Source: Bacilli bacterium
GTDB lineage: Bacteria; Bacillota_I; Bacilli_A; RF39; UBA660
NCBI GenBank assembly: GCA_017435485.1
Contig: JAFSEY010000001.1
Location: 81,197 to 116,109 of the forward strand
Length of the DNA: 34,913 nt
Direction of reading: 5' to 3'
Below, piece by piece: positions 7,564-16,454 of this stretch (the first letter of the stretch is position 1; each line of letters opens with the position of its first letter). The position numbers and the translations under genes were made by a program. The notes beneath the pieces are model-generated. The model was given only the letters and a program-made list of their open reading frames with translations. It had not been told where the DNA came from and made no database searches.

Positions 7564-8319
7564 TTACATATTTATGTCAAAAATGCGCCTAATATTAGTG
7601 TTGGTAACTTTTGCTAATTCCTCTAAAGATACACTATAAAGTTCACTTAAAAATTCTGCAACATGAATAACATACTTAGGAGCATTCTGCTTTCCCCTAA
7701 AAGGAACAGGAGTTAAATACGGAGAGTCAGTCTCTACAATTATATGCTCTAATGGTATTCTTTTTAACACATCTTTTAAATTACTATTTTTAAAAGTTAC
7801 CACACCATTCACTCCTAATAAATAACCCATTTTAATATAAATCATTGCTGTTTCATAAGAACCAGAAAAAGAATGAATTACTCCCTTAACATTATATTTT
7901 TTTAAAATCTCAATTGTATCAGCAGTAGCTTCTCTACTATGTATAATGACTGGTTTACGATACTTTTCAGCCAACTTTAATTGAGCTTCAAATAACTCGA
8001 TTTGTTTATCTTTATCTTCCTTTGTATAATGATAATCTAAACCTATTTCTCCAACAGCGACTACTTTAGGATTGTTAATATTATCTTCAATAAATTTCAA
8101 ATCATCTTCGGTATAATCTAAAACCGATTCTGGATGAATACCAATAGCTCCATACATATTTTTATAAACATTCAAAAGTTCCAAAACTTCTTTATTTGAC
8201 CTTCGGTCACAACCATTATTGATAACATATTCAACGTTATTATTTTTAGCTTCTCCTAAAATAAATTCAATATCTTCATAATAATCTTTATATATATGAC
8301 AATGTGTATCTACAAACAT
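7564..8319 (-). CDS. tatD: TatD-family metal-dependent DNase
   Basis: A 251-residue TIM-barrel hydrolase of the TatD family (3'-5' DNase, YabD in B. subtilis). It begins MFVDTHCHIY with the first HxH metal motif. It continues with 'AIGIHPESV', VAVGEIGLDYHY (metal-binding Glu), PVIIHSREA, 'VIHSFSGSYE' and IVETDSPYLTP with the last metal-binding Asp. The frame extends 16 codons upstream, but the ATG at 8319 has a GGTGAT ribosome binding site and gives the canonical start. It lies downstream of metG, as in B. subtilis, with the kinase-like gene inserted between them. Confidence 0.96.
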   Translation of the reverse strand: MFVDTHCHIYKDYYEDIEFILGEAKNNNVEYVINNGCDRRSNKEVLELLNVYKNMYGAIGIHPESVLDYTEDDLKFIEDNINNPKVVAVGEIGLDYHYTKEDKDKQIELFEAQLKLAEKYRKPVIIHSREATADTIEILKKYNVKGVIHSFSGSYETAMIYIKMGYLLGVNGVVTFKNSNLKDVLKRIPLEHIIVETDSPYLTPVPFRGKQNAPKYVIHVAEFLSELYSVSLEELAKVTNTNIRRIFDINM

Positions 8320-8373
8320 AATAATATCACCAACAAAAATTATAAAGAAAAAACACCTTTTTAACAAGTATTC

Positions 8374-9177
8374 TTAGTATTTTTTTAATAATCTAGAAAA
8401 ACCTAATAATTTATTTCTGTCAAACACATAATCATCAGATCTATCAATTAATTCATCTAAATATGGTATATCCTCAACATCCCGATTAACATCGACAAGC
8501 ATATCAAAAATTGGCCTTAAATTTTCCAACGTACGAACATTTCTAGATAGCTTATCATATTTTCTAGGTGTTATTTCTTGAATTTCTTTAGCATAAATTA
8601 AATGCAAAAGAGAAGTTAACATAGAAATTCTATCAACTTTCTCTGTAAATACATCAGTTTCTTTTCTATAATTAATCCATAAGCTTTGCATTACTGCAGG
8701 TATAAATGGCGAAATGAGATTGTTATAACAACAAGCATCCATATCACAAAAATGAATATTGTCTTCATTATCAACTAATATATTTTCAAAATTTAAATCT
8801 TGATAGATTATACCATTCTCATGAAGCTTTTTTAAGACATCAGTTGCTTTAATAACATAACTAAACAAAGCTTTGCAAGATACATATCTACTCTGAAACA
8901 TATCAAACAAAGTGATAGCCCCTTTATAATAATCCATCGTATAACCAACAAATTTATTGTTATGCATAATCAAAGTTTTTGGAAATATCGCCCCAACTAT
9001 TTGTATACCATCCATTTCTAAAAACTTTCTTAGCATCACTTCTATTTCCGCGTCGTTTAAATTCTCAAATAATTTATAGCATACATCACCTTGGCAATAA
9101 ATTGTTGAAAAATTACCTTGTTTAGGCAGCTTTTCTAATCGTTCAAAATTAATATCATTATATTTTATTATTTCCAT
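8374..9177 (-). CDS. Atypical protein-kinase-fold protein
   Basis: A 267-residue protein with a recognisable kinase core. It has a glycine-loop-like 'KQGNFSTIY' (19-27), a candidate ATP-binding Lys35 in VCYKLF and a catalytic-loop motif YQDLNFENIL with Asp127 and Asn132. The metal-binding Asp145 lies in a DMD variant of DFG. The catalytic residues are therefore intact even though the HRD and DFG signatures are altered. The fold resembles bacterial Ser/Thr kinases or small-molecule and lipid kinases of the Rio/Kdo type; the substrate is unknown. There is no transmembrane or PASTA region. I chose ATG 9177 because the upstream in-frame ATG (9213) has no ribosome binding site. It sits between metG, which has its own terminator, and tatD; B. 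subtilis has no such gene here. Confidence 0.72.
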   Translation of the reverse strand: MEIIKYNDINFERLEKLPKQGNFSTIYCQGDVCYKLFENLNDAEIEVMLRKFLEMDGIQIVGAIFPKTLIMHNNKFVGYTMDYYKGAITLFDMFQSRYVSCKALFSYVIKATDVLKKLHENGIIYQDLNFENILVDNEDNIHFCDMDACCYNNLISPFIPAVMQSLWINYRKETDVFTEKVDRISMLTSLLHLIYAKEIQEITPRKYDKLSRNVRTLENLRPIFDMLVDVNRDVEDIPYLDELIDRSDDYVFDRNKLLGFSRLLKKY

Positions 9178-9245
9178 AATCTTCACGTTCCTAAAAATTC
9201 TAATAAATTGCATTTACAATAGCACAAACATTAGCAAATATCAAA

Positions 9246-9271
9246 TAAAAAAGCTCATGTAAAATGAACTT
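9246..9271 (-). terminator. Intrinsic terminator after metG
   Basis: On the minus strand AAGTTCAT-TTTAC-ATGAGCTT is followed by a T-run, immediately after the metG stop codon. Confidence 0.75.
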
Positions 9272-10795
9272 CTATTTAATGTCAATTCTAGCAAATAATA
9301 TTTCTGGTTTATTTAATTCAAACACATTATCTTCTTTAAATGAGGCAGATTCATAATTATTTAACTCCGTATTTAATTGATTAAATATTTTTTCAGCTGT
9401 TGTAGGAATAAATGCTTGTAATAATACAGATGCACATCTAATTGATTCAATTAAGTTATATAGAACTGTTTGTAATTTTTCCTTTTCATTTTCATCTTTA
9501 GCAAGTATCCATGGAGTAGTTTCATCAATGTATTTATTACATCTTCTTAAAACTTCAAATATTTCATCTAAAGCATCAGCAATTCTTAAATTACTCATTT
9601 TTTCTTCTACAACATTAGTTAAATTATTAACTAGACTAATTAAGCTTTCATCAAATTCAGTAGCAACCTTTTTATTTTCAATTCGTCCCTCAAAATACTT
9701 ATGACTCATGCTTATTGTTCTATTTACTAAGTTACCTAATGTGTTAGCCAAATCAGCATTAGTTCTATTAATTAAAGATTCTTCTGAAAAATTACCATCA
9801 TTTCCAAACGGAACTTCTCTTAAAGCAAAATATCTAACAGCATCGACACCATATTCTTCAATGTATTCACGAGGATCTTTATAATTTCCGGTTGATTTAG
9901 AAATCTTGCCACCATCAATGATTAACCATCCATGACCAAATACTTTATCAGGTAGCGGAATATCCAAAGCCATTAATAAAGCCGGCCAGATAATTGTATG
10001 GAATCTAACAATTTCTTTTCCTACTAAATGTAAGTTTGCTGGCCAATATTTTTGATATAACTCATCATTATCACTAGCATATCCTAAAGCTGTAATATAA
10101 TTTGTTAACGCATCTATCCATACATAAACAACATGTTTAGGATCAAATGTTACAGGAACTCCCCAAGTAAATGTTGTTCTAGAAACGCATAAATCTTCTA
10201 ATCCTGGTTTAATGAAATTATTAATCATTTCATTTTTACGAGATTCTGGTTGAATAAACTCTGGATGACTTTCTAAATATTCAACTAATCTATCTTGATA
10301 TTTTGATAATTTAAAGAAATAACTTTCTTCTTCTACTTCGTGAACATCTCTTCCGCAATCCGGACATTTACCATCAACTAATTGAGTTTCAGTCCAAAAT
10401 GATTCACATGGAGTACAATAAAGTCCAGTATACTTTCCTTTATATATATCTCCTTGATTATATAATTTTTCAAATATTTTTTGCACAGCTTGTTCATGAT
10501 AATCATCAGTTGTTCTAATAAATTTATCATAAGTAATTCCTAAAGATGCCCATAAATTTTTAGCATTATCTACAATTGCATCAACATATGCTTGAGGAGT
10601 TACTCCAGCATCCTTAGCTTTATTTTCAATCTTTTGACCATGTTCATCAGTTCCTGTTAAGAAAAAAACATCAAAACCAGTTAATCTTTTATATCTAGCA
10701 ATTGCATCAGCAATTATTGTTGTATAACAATGTCCAATATGAAAATTAGCACTTGGATAATATATTGGTGTTGTTATGTAATATTTTTTATTCAT
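9272..10795 (-). CDS. metG: Methionyl-tRNA synthetase
   Basis: A 507-residue class I aminoacyl-tRNA synthetase that charges tRNA-Met. It begins KKYYITTPIYYPSANFHIGH with the HIGH motif at 19-22. A single zinc-knuckle follows ('CTPCESFW' then 'CPDCG'). The KMSKS loop reads KISKSTGN, and the methionine pocket is marked by 'HVVYVWIDALTNYI'. The C-terminal tRNA-binding (EMAP-like) domain found in B. subtilis MetS is absent, and the protein ends after the anticodon-binding helices. I chose ATG 10795 (ribosome binding site AGGAAGG). Only two bases separate it from the dut stop codon, so both genes share the T-box transcript. Confidence 0.97.
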   Translation of the reverse strand: MNKKYYITTPIYYPSANFHIGHCYTTIIADAIARYKRLTGFDVFFLTGTDEHGQKIENKAKDAGVTPQAYVDAIVDNAKNLWASLGITYDKFIRTTDDYHEQAVQKIFEKLYNQGDIYKGKYTGLYCTPCESFWTETQLVDGKCPDCGRDVHEVEEESYFFKLSKYQDRLVEYLESHPEFIQPESRKNEMINNFIKPGLEDLCVSRTTFTWGVPVTFDPKHVVYVWIDALTNYITALGYASDNDELYQKYWPANLHLVGKEIVRFHTIIWPALLMALDIPLPDKVFGHGWLIIDGGKISKSTGNYKDPREYIEEYGVDAVRYFALREVPFGNDGNFSEESLINRTNADLANTLGNLVNRTISMSHKYFEGRIENKKVATEFDESLISLVNNLTNVVEEKMSNLRIADALDEIFEVLRRCNKYIDETTPWILAKDENEKEKLQTVLYNLIESIRCASVLLQAFIPTTAEKIFNQLNTELNNYESASFKEDNVFELNKPEILFARIDIK

Positions 10796-10797
10796 TT

Positions 10798-11286
10798 TTA
10801 TCTTCCTTCCTTTTCTGGTTTTCCACTCCAACCAGTTCTTTCATTTTCTATTTCTTCTTCATTTGATACACAATTATATTTTACAAAAATGCCTTGACCA
10901 AAACCCTCTCCGGCTTTAACTCTAAAAGTTTTATCGCCTTCATTCTGTAACGCAAACCACATATGACCTTCATTATCAGGATTATTATAGTAATCTGCAT
11001 CAATAATTCCAACTTGATTGCACATTCGTACATTCCACTTAAATCCCATGCTACTACGCACAAATAGCATTAGCATTTCATCTTCAGGATACTTTGCTTT
11101 AATTCCTGTAGGAATCTTTTTAATTTTCCCTGGCTCAATTTCAAAATCTTCTATTGCCAAAAAGTCATATCCAGCAGATGCTTTTGTTTTTCTAATTGGT
11201 AATTCATATTTATCATATAAATCTTTATCATCTTTTATGTCTTTTTTAAATTGTTCAAAACTTATTTTTTCAAAATATCTTTCCAT
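10798..11286 (-). CDS. dut: dUTPase-family nucleotidohydrolase
   Basis: A 162-residue trimeric-dUTPase homologue. The five motifs are recognisable: I AGYDFLA (38-44), II VRSSMGFK, III NQVGIIDADYYNN with the catalytic Asp, IV GQGIFVKY and V 'R-T-G-W-S-G-K', a GSTG variant. An insertion around 'NNPDNEGHMWFAL' after motif III makes it longer than typical bacterial Dut. The enzyme hydrolyses dUTP to dUMP, supplying dTMP synthesis and keeping uracil out of DNA. The ribosome binding site GGAGG precedes the ATG. The gene lies directly after the T-box leader as the first gene of the dut-metG operon. Confidence 0.9.
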   Translation of the reverse strand: MERYFEKISFEQFKKDIKDDKDLYDKYELPIRKTKASAGYDFLAIEDFEIEPGKIKKIPTGIKAKYPEDEMLMLFVRSSMGFKWNVRMCNQVGIIDADYYNNPDNEGHMWFALQNEGDKTFRVKAGEGFGQGIFVKYNCVSNEEEIENERTGWSGKPEKEGR

Positions 11287-11506
11287 AATTCCTCCAAAAC
11301 ATAAAAAAATTCATAAACTAAAGGACGAGTAAATACCCGCGGTACCACCTTTATTTATGAATTATCATACACTTATATCTTAACGCGACTTACACGATTT
11401 AACTCCAGAGTCATCTTCATTATTTTAAATTAAATTGTTTTCACCAACCACAATCTCTCTAGTTAACTAAAATAACTAATCATTCCTTCAACATTAATTA
11501 TGTAGC
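11287..11506 (-). promoter_or_regulatory. T-box riboswitch leader of dut-metG
   Basis: Read on the minus strand, this is a complete T-box leader. It has the stem I AG-bulge/distal loop (AGAGAGATTG and GGTTGGTG) and a specifier region around 11420-11411, where AATGAAGATGAC contains a possible Met codon at 11414-11412. The diagnostic T-box AGGTGGTACCGCGG (11350-11337) follows. The UGGU tRNA-binding bulge would match an A discriminator base. The competing terminator is TTCATAAATAAAGG with CCTTTAGTTTATGAA and a T-run at 11308-11302. The downstream metG makes tRNA-Met the likely ligand. The exact specifier codon is not certain by eye. Confidence 0.93.
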
Positions 11507-11507
11507 C

Positions 11508-11536
11508 ATTTTAACATAGATAAGTTTTTTTAGCAA
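11508..11536 (-). promoter_or_regulatory. Sigma-A promoter of the T-box dut-metG operon
   Basis: On the minus strand, -35 TTGCTA (11536-11531) and -10 TAAAAT (11513-11508) have an ideal 17 bp spacer. The -35 overlaps the spoVT stop codon. Confidence 0.7.
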
Positions 11537-12063
11537 GAAATATCCACTTTATTAGCAATTAATGAAGAAAGTAATTTAGCAACTACTAAATAATTAGTAT
11601 CTATTTGATTTTTATTATACAAAATTACTAAACCCAAGGAATTACCATCACTAATTATCGGAAATATCATATAATAGCCAATTAATTCTTTATCTTCAAA
11701 AAGATATTTATCTAGTTCTTTACTAACTTTGTTTTGTCTTTCATCAATTATTACTTTTAAATTATTATCTAGTTGTTTATTTAAAATTTCATTTTTAATA
11801 TTTTTCCCAGCACAAGCTATAACTTTATCACGATCAGTAACCATAATATCTAAATCAGTTATATTATTAGTTGAATTTACTAAATCATTTATAAAACTTT
11901 GATATTTATTTACTAAAGAATGTTTTCTTAATTTAATTGCATCATCATCGATAATTATTTCTAAATTTTCTCCATCTCTAATTCCCATAGTCTTTCTTAT
12001 CTCTTTAGGAATAACAATTCTTCCTAAATCATCAATTTTTCTAAATACTCCAGTAGATTTCAC
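11530..12063 (-). CDS. spoVT: Stage V sporulation regulator SpoVT
   Basis: A 177-residue transcription factor, almost exactly the length of B. subtilis SpoVT (178). The N-terminal AbrB/SpoVT swapped-hairpin domain reads MKSTGVFRKIDDLGRIVIPKE then 'IRKTMGIRDGENLEI'. The C-terminal ~120 residues form the GAF-like domain that separates SpoVT from AbrB ('DLDIMVTDRDKVIACAG', 'GYYMIFPIISDGNSLGLVILY'). In B. subtilis it tunes sigma-G-dependent genes in the forespore. It follows mfd in the same order as B. subtilis, apart from the inserted ppa. Its upstream region has a sigma-G/F-like promoter and a TGGAGTGA ribosome binding site. Confidence 0.95.
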   Translation of the reverse strand: MKSTGVFRKIDDLGRIVIPKEIRKTMGIRDGENLEIIIDDDAIKLRKHSLVNKYQSFINDLVNSTNNITDLDIMVTDRDKVIACAGKNIKNEILNKQLDNNLKVIIDERQNKVSKELDKYLFEDKELIGYYMIFPIISDGNSLGLVILYNKNQIDTNYLVVAKLLSSLIANKVDISC

Positions 12064-12087
12064 TACATTAATTCACTCCATTCTAAT

Positions 12088-12118
12088 TATAGTGTTAACT
12101 TTTGTTAAGTATTTATAC
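12088..12118 (-). promoter_or_regulatory. Sigma-G/F-like promoter upstream of spoVT
   Basis: On the minus strand, GTATAA (12118-12113) and CACTATA (12094-12088) are 18 bp apart. They are close to the forespore sigma consensus (GNATAA and CATNNTA). B. subtilis spoVT is transcribed by sigma-G, which agrees. A TATAAT also lies here, but without a convincing sigma-A -35. Confidence 0.45.
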
Positions 12119-12173
12119 TTTTATTTGAATTAAATAAAGAAGATATTTATACTTATTATGAAAGGTGGTTTAT

Positions 12174-12650
12174 ATGACAGTAGAAGCTATTGTAGAAATT
12201 CCTATGGGAACTAAAAATAAATATGAAGTAGATCATAAAACTGGCAGAATTAAATTAGATAGAGTTTTATATAGTAGTGTTTCATATCCTTGTGAATATG
12301 GATTTATTGAAAATACATTAAGTGGTGATGGCGATCCATTAGACATCTTAGTATTATCAACATCTCAAACTTTTCCTGGATGTATAATTAAAGCAAGGGT
12401 ATTAGGTTATCTTGAATTAATTGATAATAATCAAACTGATGAAAAAGTTATAAGTGTAGTTGACACTGACCCAAGATGGGATCATATTCAAAAACTTGAG
12501 GATTTACCGGAACATACAATTGAAGAAATTAGAGAATTTTTCAAAACTTACAAGCATTTACAAAATGTTGACGTTGAAATTGGTAACTTACATGGTTTAG
12601 AAGAAACAATAAAACTTATCGAAGAAAGCCGTCATAACTACAAAGGCTAA
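12174..12650 (+). CDS. ppa: Inorganic pyrophosphatase, family I
   Basis: A 158-residue soluble family I pyrophosphatase that hydrolyses PPi to phosphate. The active site is clear: 'MGTKNKYEVD' (substrate-binding Lys), 'YPCEYGFIENTLSGDGDPLDILVL' (the EYGF and DGDPLD metal-binding motifs) and 'VDTDPRWDHI'. The ATG at 12174 has an AAAGGTGG ribosome binding site; a GTG three codons upstream lies within that site. It is the only gene left of oriC on the plus strand (lagging for that replichore). It sits between the divergent spoVT and convergent mfd and looks like an insertion into the conserved mfd-spoVT order. Confidence 0.97.
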   Translation: MTVEAIVEIPMGTKNKYEVDHKTGRIKLDRVLYSSVSYPCEYGFIENTLSGDGDPLDILVLSTSQTFPGCIIKARVLGYLELIDNNQTDEKVISVVDTDPRWDHIQKLEDLPEHTIEEIREFFKTYKHLQNVDVEIGNLHGLEETIKLIEESRHNYKG

Positions 12651-12678
12651 ATATTTTTAAATTTCCGTCAAAAAAAGT

Positions 12679-12714
12679 AAACGCTAGGTCATACCCCGAT
12701 CCTAGCGTTTTTTC
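12679..12714. terminator. Bidirectional terminator between ppa and mfd
   Basis: AAACGCTAGG (12679-12688) and CCTAGCGTTT (12701-12710) form a 10 bp perfect stem with a T-run to the right on the plus strand. A T-rich stretch also lies on the minus strand (complement of 12671-12676), so it can serve both convergent genes. Confidence 0.9.
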
Positions 12715-12726
12715 ATTTACGTAAAA

Positions 12727-15700
12727 TTAATTACTAATCTTTTCTAATAATTCAACTAAATAATATATGAAATGTTTATCTAATTGCTTAATTGGAAGCA
12801 TTATTATAATTCGTTTATTAAAATATTTAAATTGAAATTTAGGAGTTATAGAATAAGCTTCTAAGAATAATTTATCTCCTTTAATATTGGCACTTATATC
12901 TTCTGGAATTTCGATAGTTATTAAACGATCAGTTTGGGTAACTTTTGTAATATTAAATTTACTAGCTAATTTTTCAAACCATTCTTCATACATATAAATA
13001 ACTAATTCTTCACTTATTTTACCAAATCGATCTTCTAATTCATTTTTAACATCAATTAATTTATTATATGAATCAATTTCATTAATCTTTTGATGAATTT
13101 CAATTTTTAAGTCTTCATCAGAAACATAATTATCACTAATATGTGTTTCTACATTTATTAAAGAAGGTTTCTCGGTTTCTTCATAAACCTCTTCACCATT
13201 CTGCCTTTTTATCTCATCTTCAACCATTTTCAAATATAAAGAAATACCTACACTATCAACAAAACCTGCTTGCTCACTTCCCAAGATATCTCCAGCACCA
13301 CGAATTGCTAAATCTCGCATCGCTATCTTGTACCCACTACCAAGTTCCGTAAATTCTTTAATTGCTTGCAGACGTTTTACCGCAATATCATTTAGTACTT
13401 TCCTATTATCATAGAAAAGATAAGCATACGCAATACGGTCGCTTCTTCCGACCCTTCCTCGTAACTGATATAACTGACTTAAACCAAAATGATCAGCATC
13501 AAAAACTAATAAAGTATTGGTATTAGGTATATCAATCCCTGTTTCAATAATTGTTGTACATAATAAAATATCATATTTATAATCAATGAAATCTTCCATT
13601 ATTTTTTCTAGATCTTGCTTAGACATTTGTCCATGAGCACTGATAATTCTTGCTTCTGGCACTAATTTTTGCAGATGTAAAAGTTTATCATCCATCTTAC
13701 CGATATTATTATATAAAATAAATACTTGGCCATTTCTAGCTAACTCTTTATATATTGCATCCTTAATTATCAAATCATTTTCAGCGACTACATAAGTCTG
13801 AATTGGATATCTGTTTACGGGAGCAGTATCAATTACTGTTAAATCCCGAAGCCCACTTAAAGCCATTTTTAAAGTTCGCGGAATTGGCGTAGCTGATAAT
13901 GTCAAAACATTAACATCATTTTTGTATTCTTTAATTTTTTCTTTATGAGTTACGCCGAAGCGTTGTTCTTCATCCACTACTAAAAGTCCCAACTTCTTAA
14001 ATTTAACATCTTTACTTAATAAACGATGGGTTCCAAATACTATATCAATAGTTCCATTTTCTAAGTCTTTTAAAATACGTTCCTTTTCTTTTGGTGTAGT
14101 AAATCTGTTTAATAATGCTATTTCAATAGGATAACTTTTAAATCTTTCTATCGCATTCTCATATTGTTGTTTCGACAAAATAGTTGTTGGACATAAATAA
14201 AAAACTTGTTTATTATTTAATACTGCTTTAAATATCGCTCTAAAAGCCACCTCAGTTTTACCAAATCCAACATCTCCACACAATAGCCTATCCATTGGTT
14301 TAGAACTTTTTAAATCCATATCAATTTCCGAAATAGCTTTTAGCTGATCAGCAGTTTCGGTATAAGGAAATTCATTGGCAAACAAGACTTCTTCTTCATA
14401 AGTCTTATATTTTTCATTTTCTAGCATATTTCTAGCGGCATACAGCTTGATTAATTCTTCTGATATATCTTTTATTTTTTTAGTTAATGATCTTTTCGTC
14501 TTTTCCCAACTAACAGAATTTAACTTATTCAACTTTGGAGCACTTCCTTCATTTGCACTATATTTAAAAACATTACTAATATTTTCCACCGGAACATAAA
14601 TCTTATCATTTCCTTGATAATTTATTTGTAAATAATCTTTTTTTAAGCCATTTCTTTCTAAAGTTATTAAACCTGCATAAACTCCTATGCCATGCATGCT
14701 ATGAACAACATAGTCTCCAATTTCTAATTGTTCATAATCCTTAATCTTTCTTCCTAAACGATAATTATTACGATATTTAATAACGCTATTTTTAGATTTA
14801 TCTAGATCATTTTCACCAATTACAACATATTTATCAAGTATAAAGCCATTATTAATTTTTTTCTTTATTATTTTAATGTTTCCTAAATTTAATTCTTTAA
14901 TAGTTTTAATCTCGCTATCAGTTGATAAACAAAAAAATACTTCTTTTCCCGCATTTAAATATTTATCAACTTCTTTAGCTAAATAATCATAATCACCATC
15001 AAACGGGATTATCGTTTTAGCCCCAAGATTAACGTTTACATCACTATCCACATTTTCTAAAGTATCCAAATAAATTACTTCTTTTTCTATGATTTCATCT
15101 AAATAAAACATATATTTTTCCATATGATTATCTTTAGTTGCACAATATTCAACAATATCACTTTGAAGTTTTAAATTACTAGCATTAATCTGTTGTTCAT
15201 TTATCTTAATTACTAAAGGATCATCACAATAATCATACAATGAACTATTTATAGAGGTAGTTATTTCGTCAACTGGATAAATATTTACAGATTCTATTGT
15301 TTCTAAAGATCGTTGCGTCTTTTCATCAAAATATCTAATAGATTCTATTTCATTACCAAAAAACTCTATTCTTATCGGATGATTTTCGCTAAACAAAAAA
15401 GCATCTACAACAAAACCACGAACCGCAAATTCTCCTGTTGAAGTAACAATAGAATCCTTGGTATAACCTAGATCTACCAGGTTTTCTACTAAAGTGTCAC
15501 GATTGATATTTTCTCCTTTTGAAATTGTATATATTTTATTACTTTCAATGTGTGGTAAAAATTTTAAATAACCCATCAAGTTAGTTACGATTATTTTCGG
15601 TGTTACTAAACTATTTAAAGTTTCTAATCTTGTCATTTTAAGTTCAGGAGAAACCGCTAATGCTACCGATGTAACAAAATCATCCATTGGAAACAATAAA

Positions 15701-15888
15701 ACATTGTCCGTATGAGTTTTAATTTTCTGATATAGCTTGTTAGCTTCATATAATGAACTTACCAATACAATTACATGTTTATTTGTCTTTTGAAATGCTT
15801 TTAGAACGTAAAAAATGCTTAACTCTTCAGTTAAACCACCTATCTTAAGTCCAGATTCCACTTTTAAATAATCATCCAGAAAGTCCAT
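12727..15888 (-). CDS. mfd: Transcription-repair coupling factor Mfd
   Basis: A 1053-residue Mfd, a little shorter than the ~1170 of B. subtilis. It recognises RNA polymerase stalled at lesions, displaces it and recruits UvrA. Order of domains: a UvrB-like N-terminal module ('LYEANKLYQKI', 'RLETLNSL', 'RIEFFGNEIESIRYFD'), then the RNA-polymerase-interacting domain marked by YVVHSMHGIGVYAGL. The RecG-like translocase follows, with Walker A LLCGDVGFGKTEVAFRA, VFGTHRLL, the DEEQ box in VVDEEQRFGV, LSATPIPRTLKMAL and 'QLRGRVGRSDRIAYAYL'. The C-terminal UvrA-masking domain ends the protein. Its ATG follows the pth stop with no intervening base. The B. subtilis gene fin, normally between pth and mfd, is absent. 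Confidence 0.97.
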   Translation of the reverse strand: MDFLDDYLKVESGLKIGGLTEELSIFYVLKAFQKTNKHVIVLVSSLYEANKLYQKIKTHTDNVLLFPMDDFVTSVALAVSPELKMTRLETLNSLVTPKIIVTNLMGYLKFLPHIESNKIYTISKGENINRDTLVENLVDLGYTKDSIVTSTGEFAVRGFVVDAFLFSENHPIRIEFFGNEIESIRYFDEKTQRSLETIESVNIYPVDEITTSINSSLYDYCDDPLVIKINEQQINASNLKLQSDIVEYCATKDNHMEKYMFYLDEIIEKEVIYLDTLENVDSDVNVNLGAKTIIPFDGDYDYLAKEVDKYLNAGKEVFFCLSTDSEIKTIKELNLGNIKIIKKKINNGFILDKYVVIGENDLDKSKNSVIKYRNNYRLGRKIKDYEQLEIGDYVVHSMHGIGVYAGLITLERNGLKKDYLQINYQGNDKIYVPVENISNVFKYSANEGSAPKLNKLNSVSWEKTKRSLTKKIKDISEELIKLYAARNMLENEKYKTYEEEVLFANEFPYTETADQLKAISEIDMDLKSSKPMDRLLCGDVGFGKTEVAFRAIFKAVLNNKQVFYLCPTTILSKQQYENAIERFKSYPIEIALLNRFTTPKEKERILKDLENGTIDIVFGTHRLLSKDVKFKKLGLLVVDEEQRFGVTHKEKIKEYKNDVNVLTLSATPIPRTLKMALSGLRDLTVIDTAPVNRYPIQTYVVAENDLIIKDAIYKELARNGQVFILYNNIGKMDDKLLHLQKLVPEARIISAHGQMSKQDLEKIMEDFIDYKYDILLCTTIIETGIDIPNTNTLLVFDADHFGLSQLYQLRGRVGRSDRIAYAYLFYDNRKVLNDIAVKRLQAIKEFTELGSGYKIAMRDLAIRGAGDILGSEQAGFVDSVGISLYLKMVEDEIKRQNGEEVYEETEKPSLINVETHISDNYVSDEDLKIEIHQKINEIDSYNKLIDVKNELEDRFGKISEELVIYMYEEWFEKLASKFNITKVTQTDRLITIEIPEDISANIKGDKLFLEAYSITPKFQFKYFNKRIIIMLPIKQLDKHFIYYLVELLEKISN

Positions 15889-16443
15889 TTACTCACCTTT
15901 TTTATTATAGTTCATCATCGCTTTTTCAATACCATCAGATATAAAGGTTTCAATTATTTTATTAAATGTTGGATATAAATCATTTATCCTTTCTGTTTCT
16001 GCTTTAGAAAACTTTCCTAAAACATAATCCTTAACATCACCATTTGCTTTAGATATACCAACTTTTAATCTCGCAAAAGCTTCTGAATGAAGATTACTAA
16101 TAATTGATTTAATTCCATTATGTCCACCAGATGAACTATTTTTCTTAAGTTTATAAGTTCCAAAAACTAAATCTAAATCGTCGTGAATAATTAAAATATC
16201 ATCTATATCTATATCATAATAATTAGCTATTTCTCTAACAGCTAGACCTGAATTATTCATATAAGTAAGAGGTTTTACAAATAAAACCTTTTGACCAGAT
16301 ATATTTGTACTATAAATTAAACTATTGTGTTTTTTCGTCCAATTTGAGTTATCCACAAAGTTATCCACAATCATAAATCCAATATTATGTCTTGTATTAT
16401 CATATTCCTTATCAGGATTACCTAATCCTACAATTAGTTTCAT
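15889..16443 (-). CDS. pth: Peptidyl-tRNA hydrolase
   Basis: A 184-residue enzyme that releases peptides from peptidyl-tRNA after ribosome drop-off. It begins KLIVGLGNPDKEYDNTRHNIG, with the catalytic His at about residue 19 and Asn9. It continues 'FVKPLTYMNNSGLAV' (Asn contact), 'DILIIHDDLDLVFGTYKLK' with the catalytic Asp, and SSSGGHNGIKSII. The ribosome binding site AGGAGG precedes the ATG. The N-terminal region contains two strict DnaA-box sequences (16349-16357 and 16361-16369) that encode the repeated V-D-N motif. Confidence 0.97.
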   Translation of the reverse strand: MKLIVGLGNPDKEYDNTRHNIGFMIVDNFVDNSNWTKKHNSLIYSTNISGQKVLFVKPLTYMNNSGLAVREIANYYDIDIDDILIIHDDLDLVFGTYKLKKNSSSGGHNGIKSIISNLHSEAFARLKVGISKANGDVKDYVLGKFSKAETERINDLYPTFNKIIETFISDGIEKAMMNYNKKGE

Positions 16444-16454
16444 ATTGTAACCTC

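Noticed and set aside
11540-12063. SpoVT as AbrB
   Set aside because: AbrB is about 94 residues; the 177-residue length with a GAF-like C-terminus and the position beside mfd favour SpoVT.
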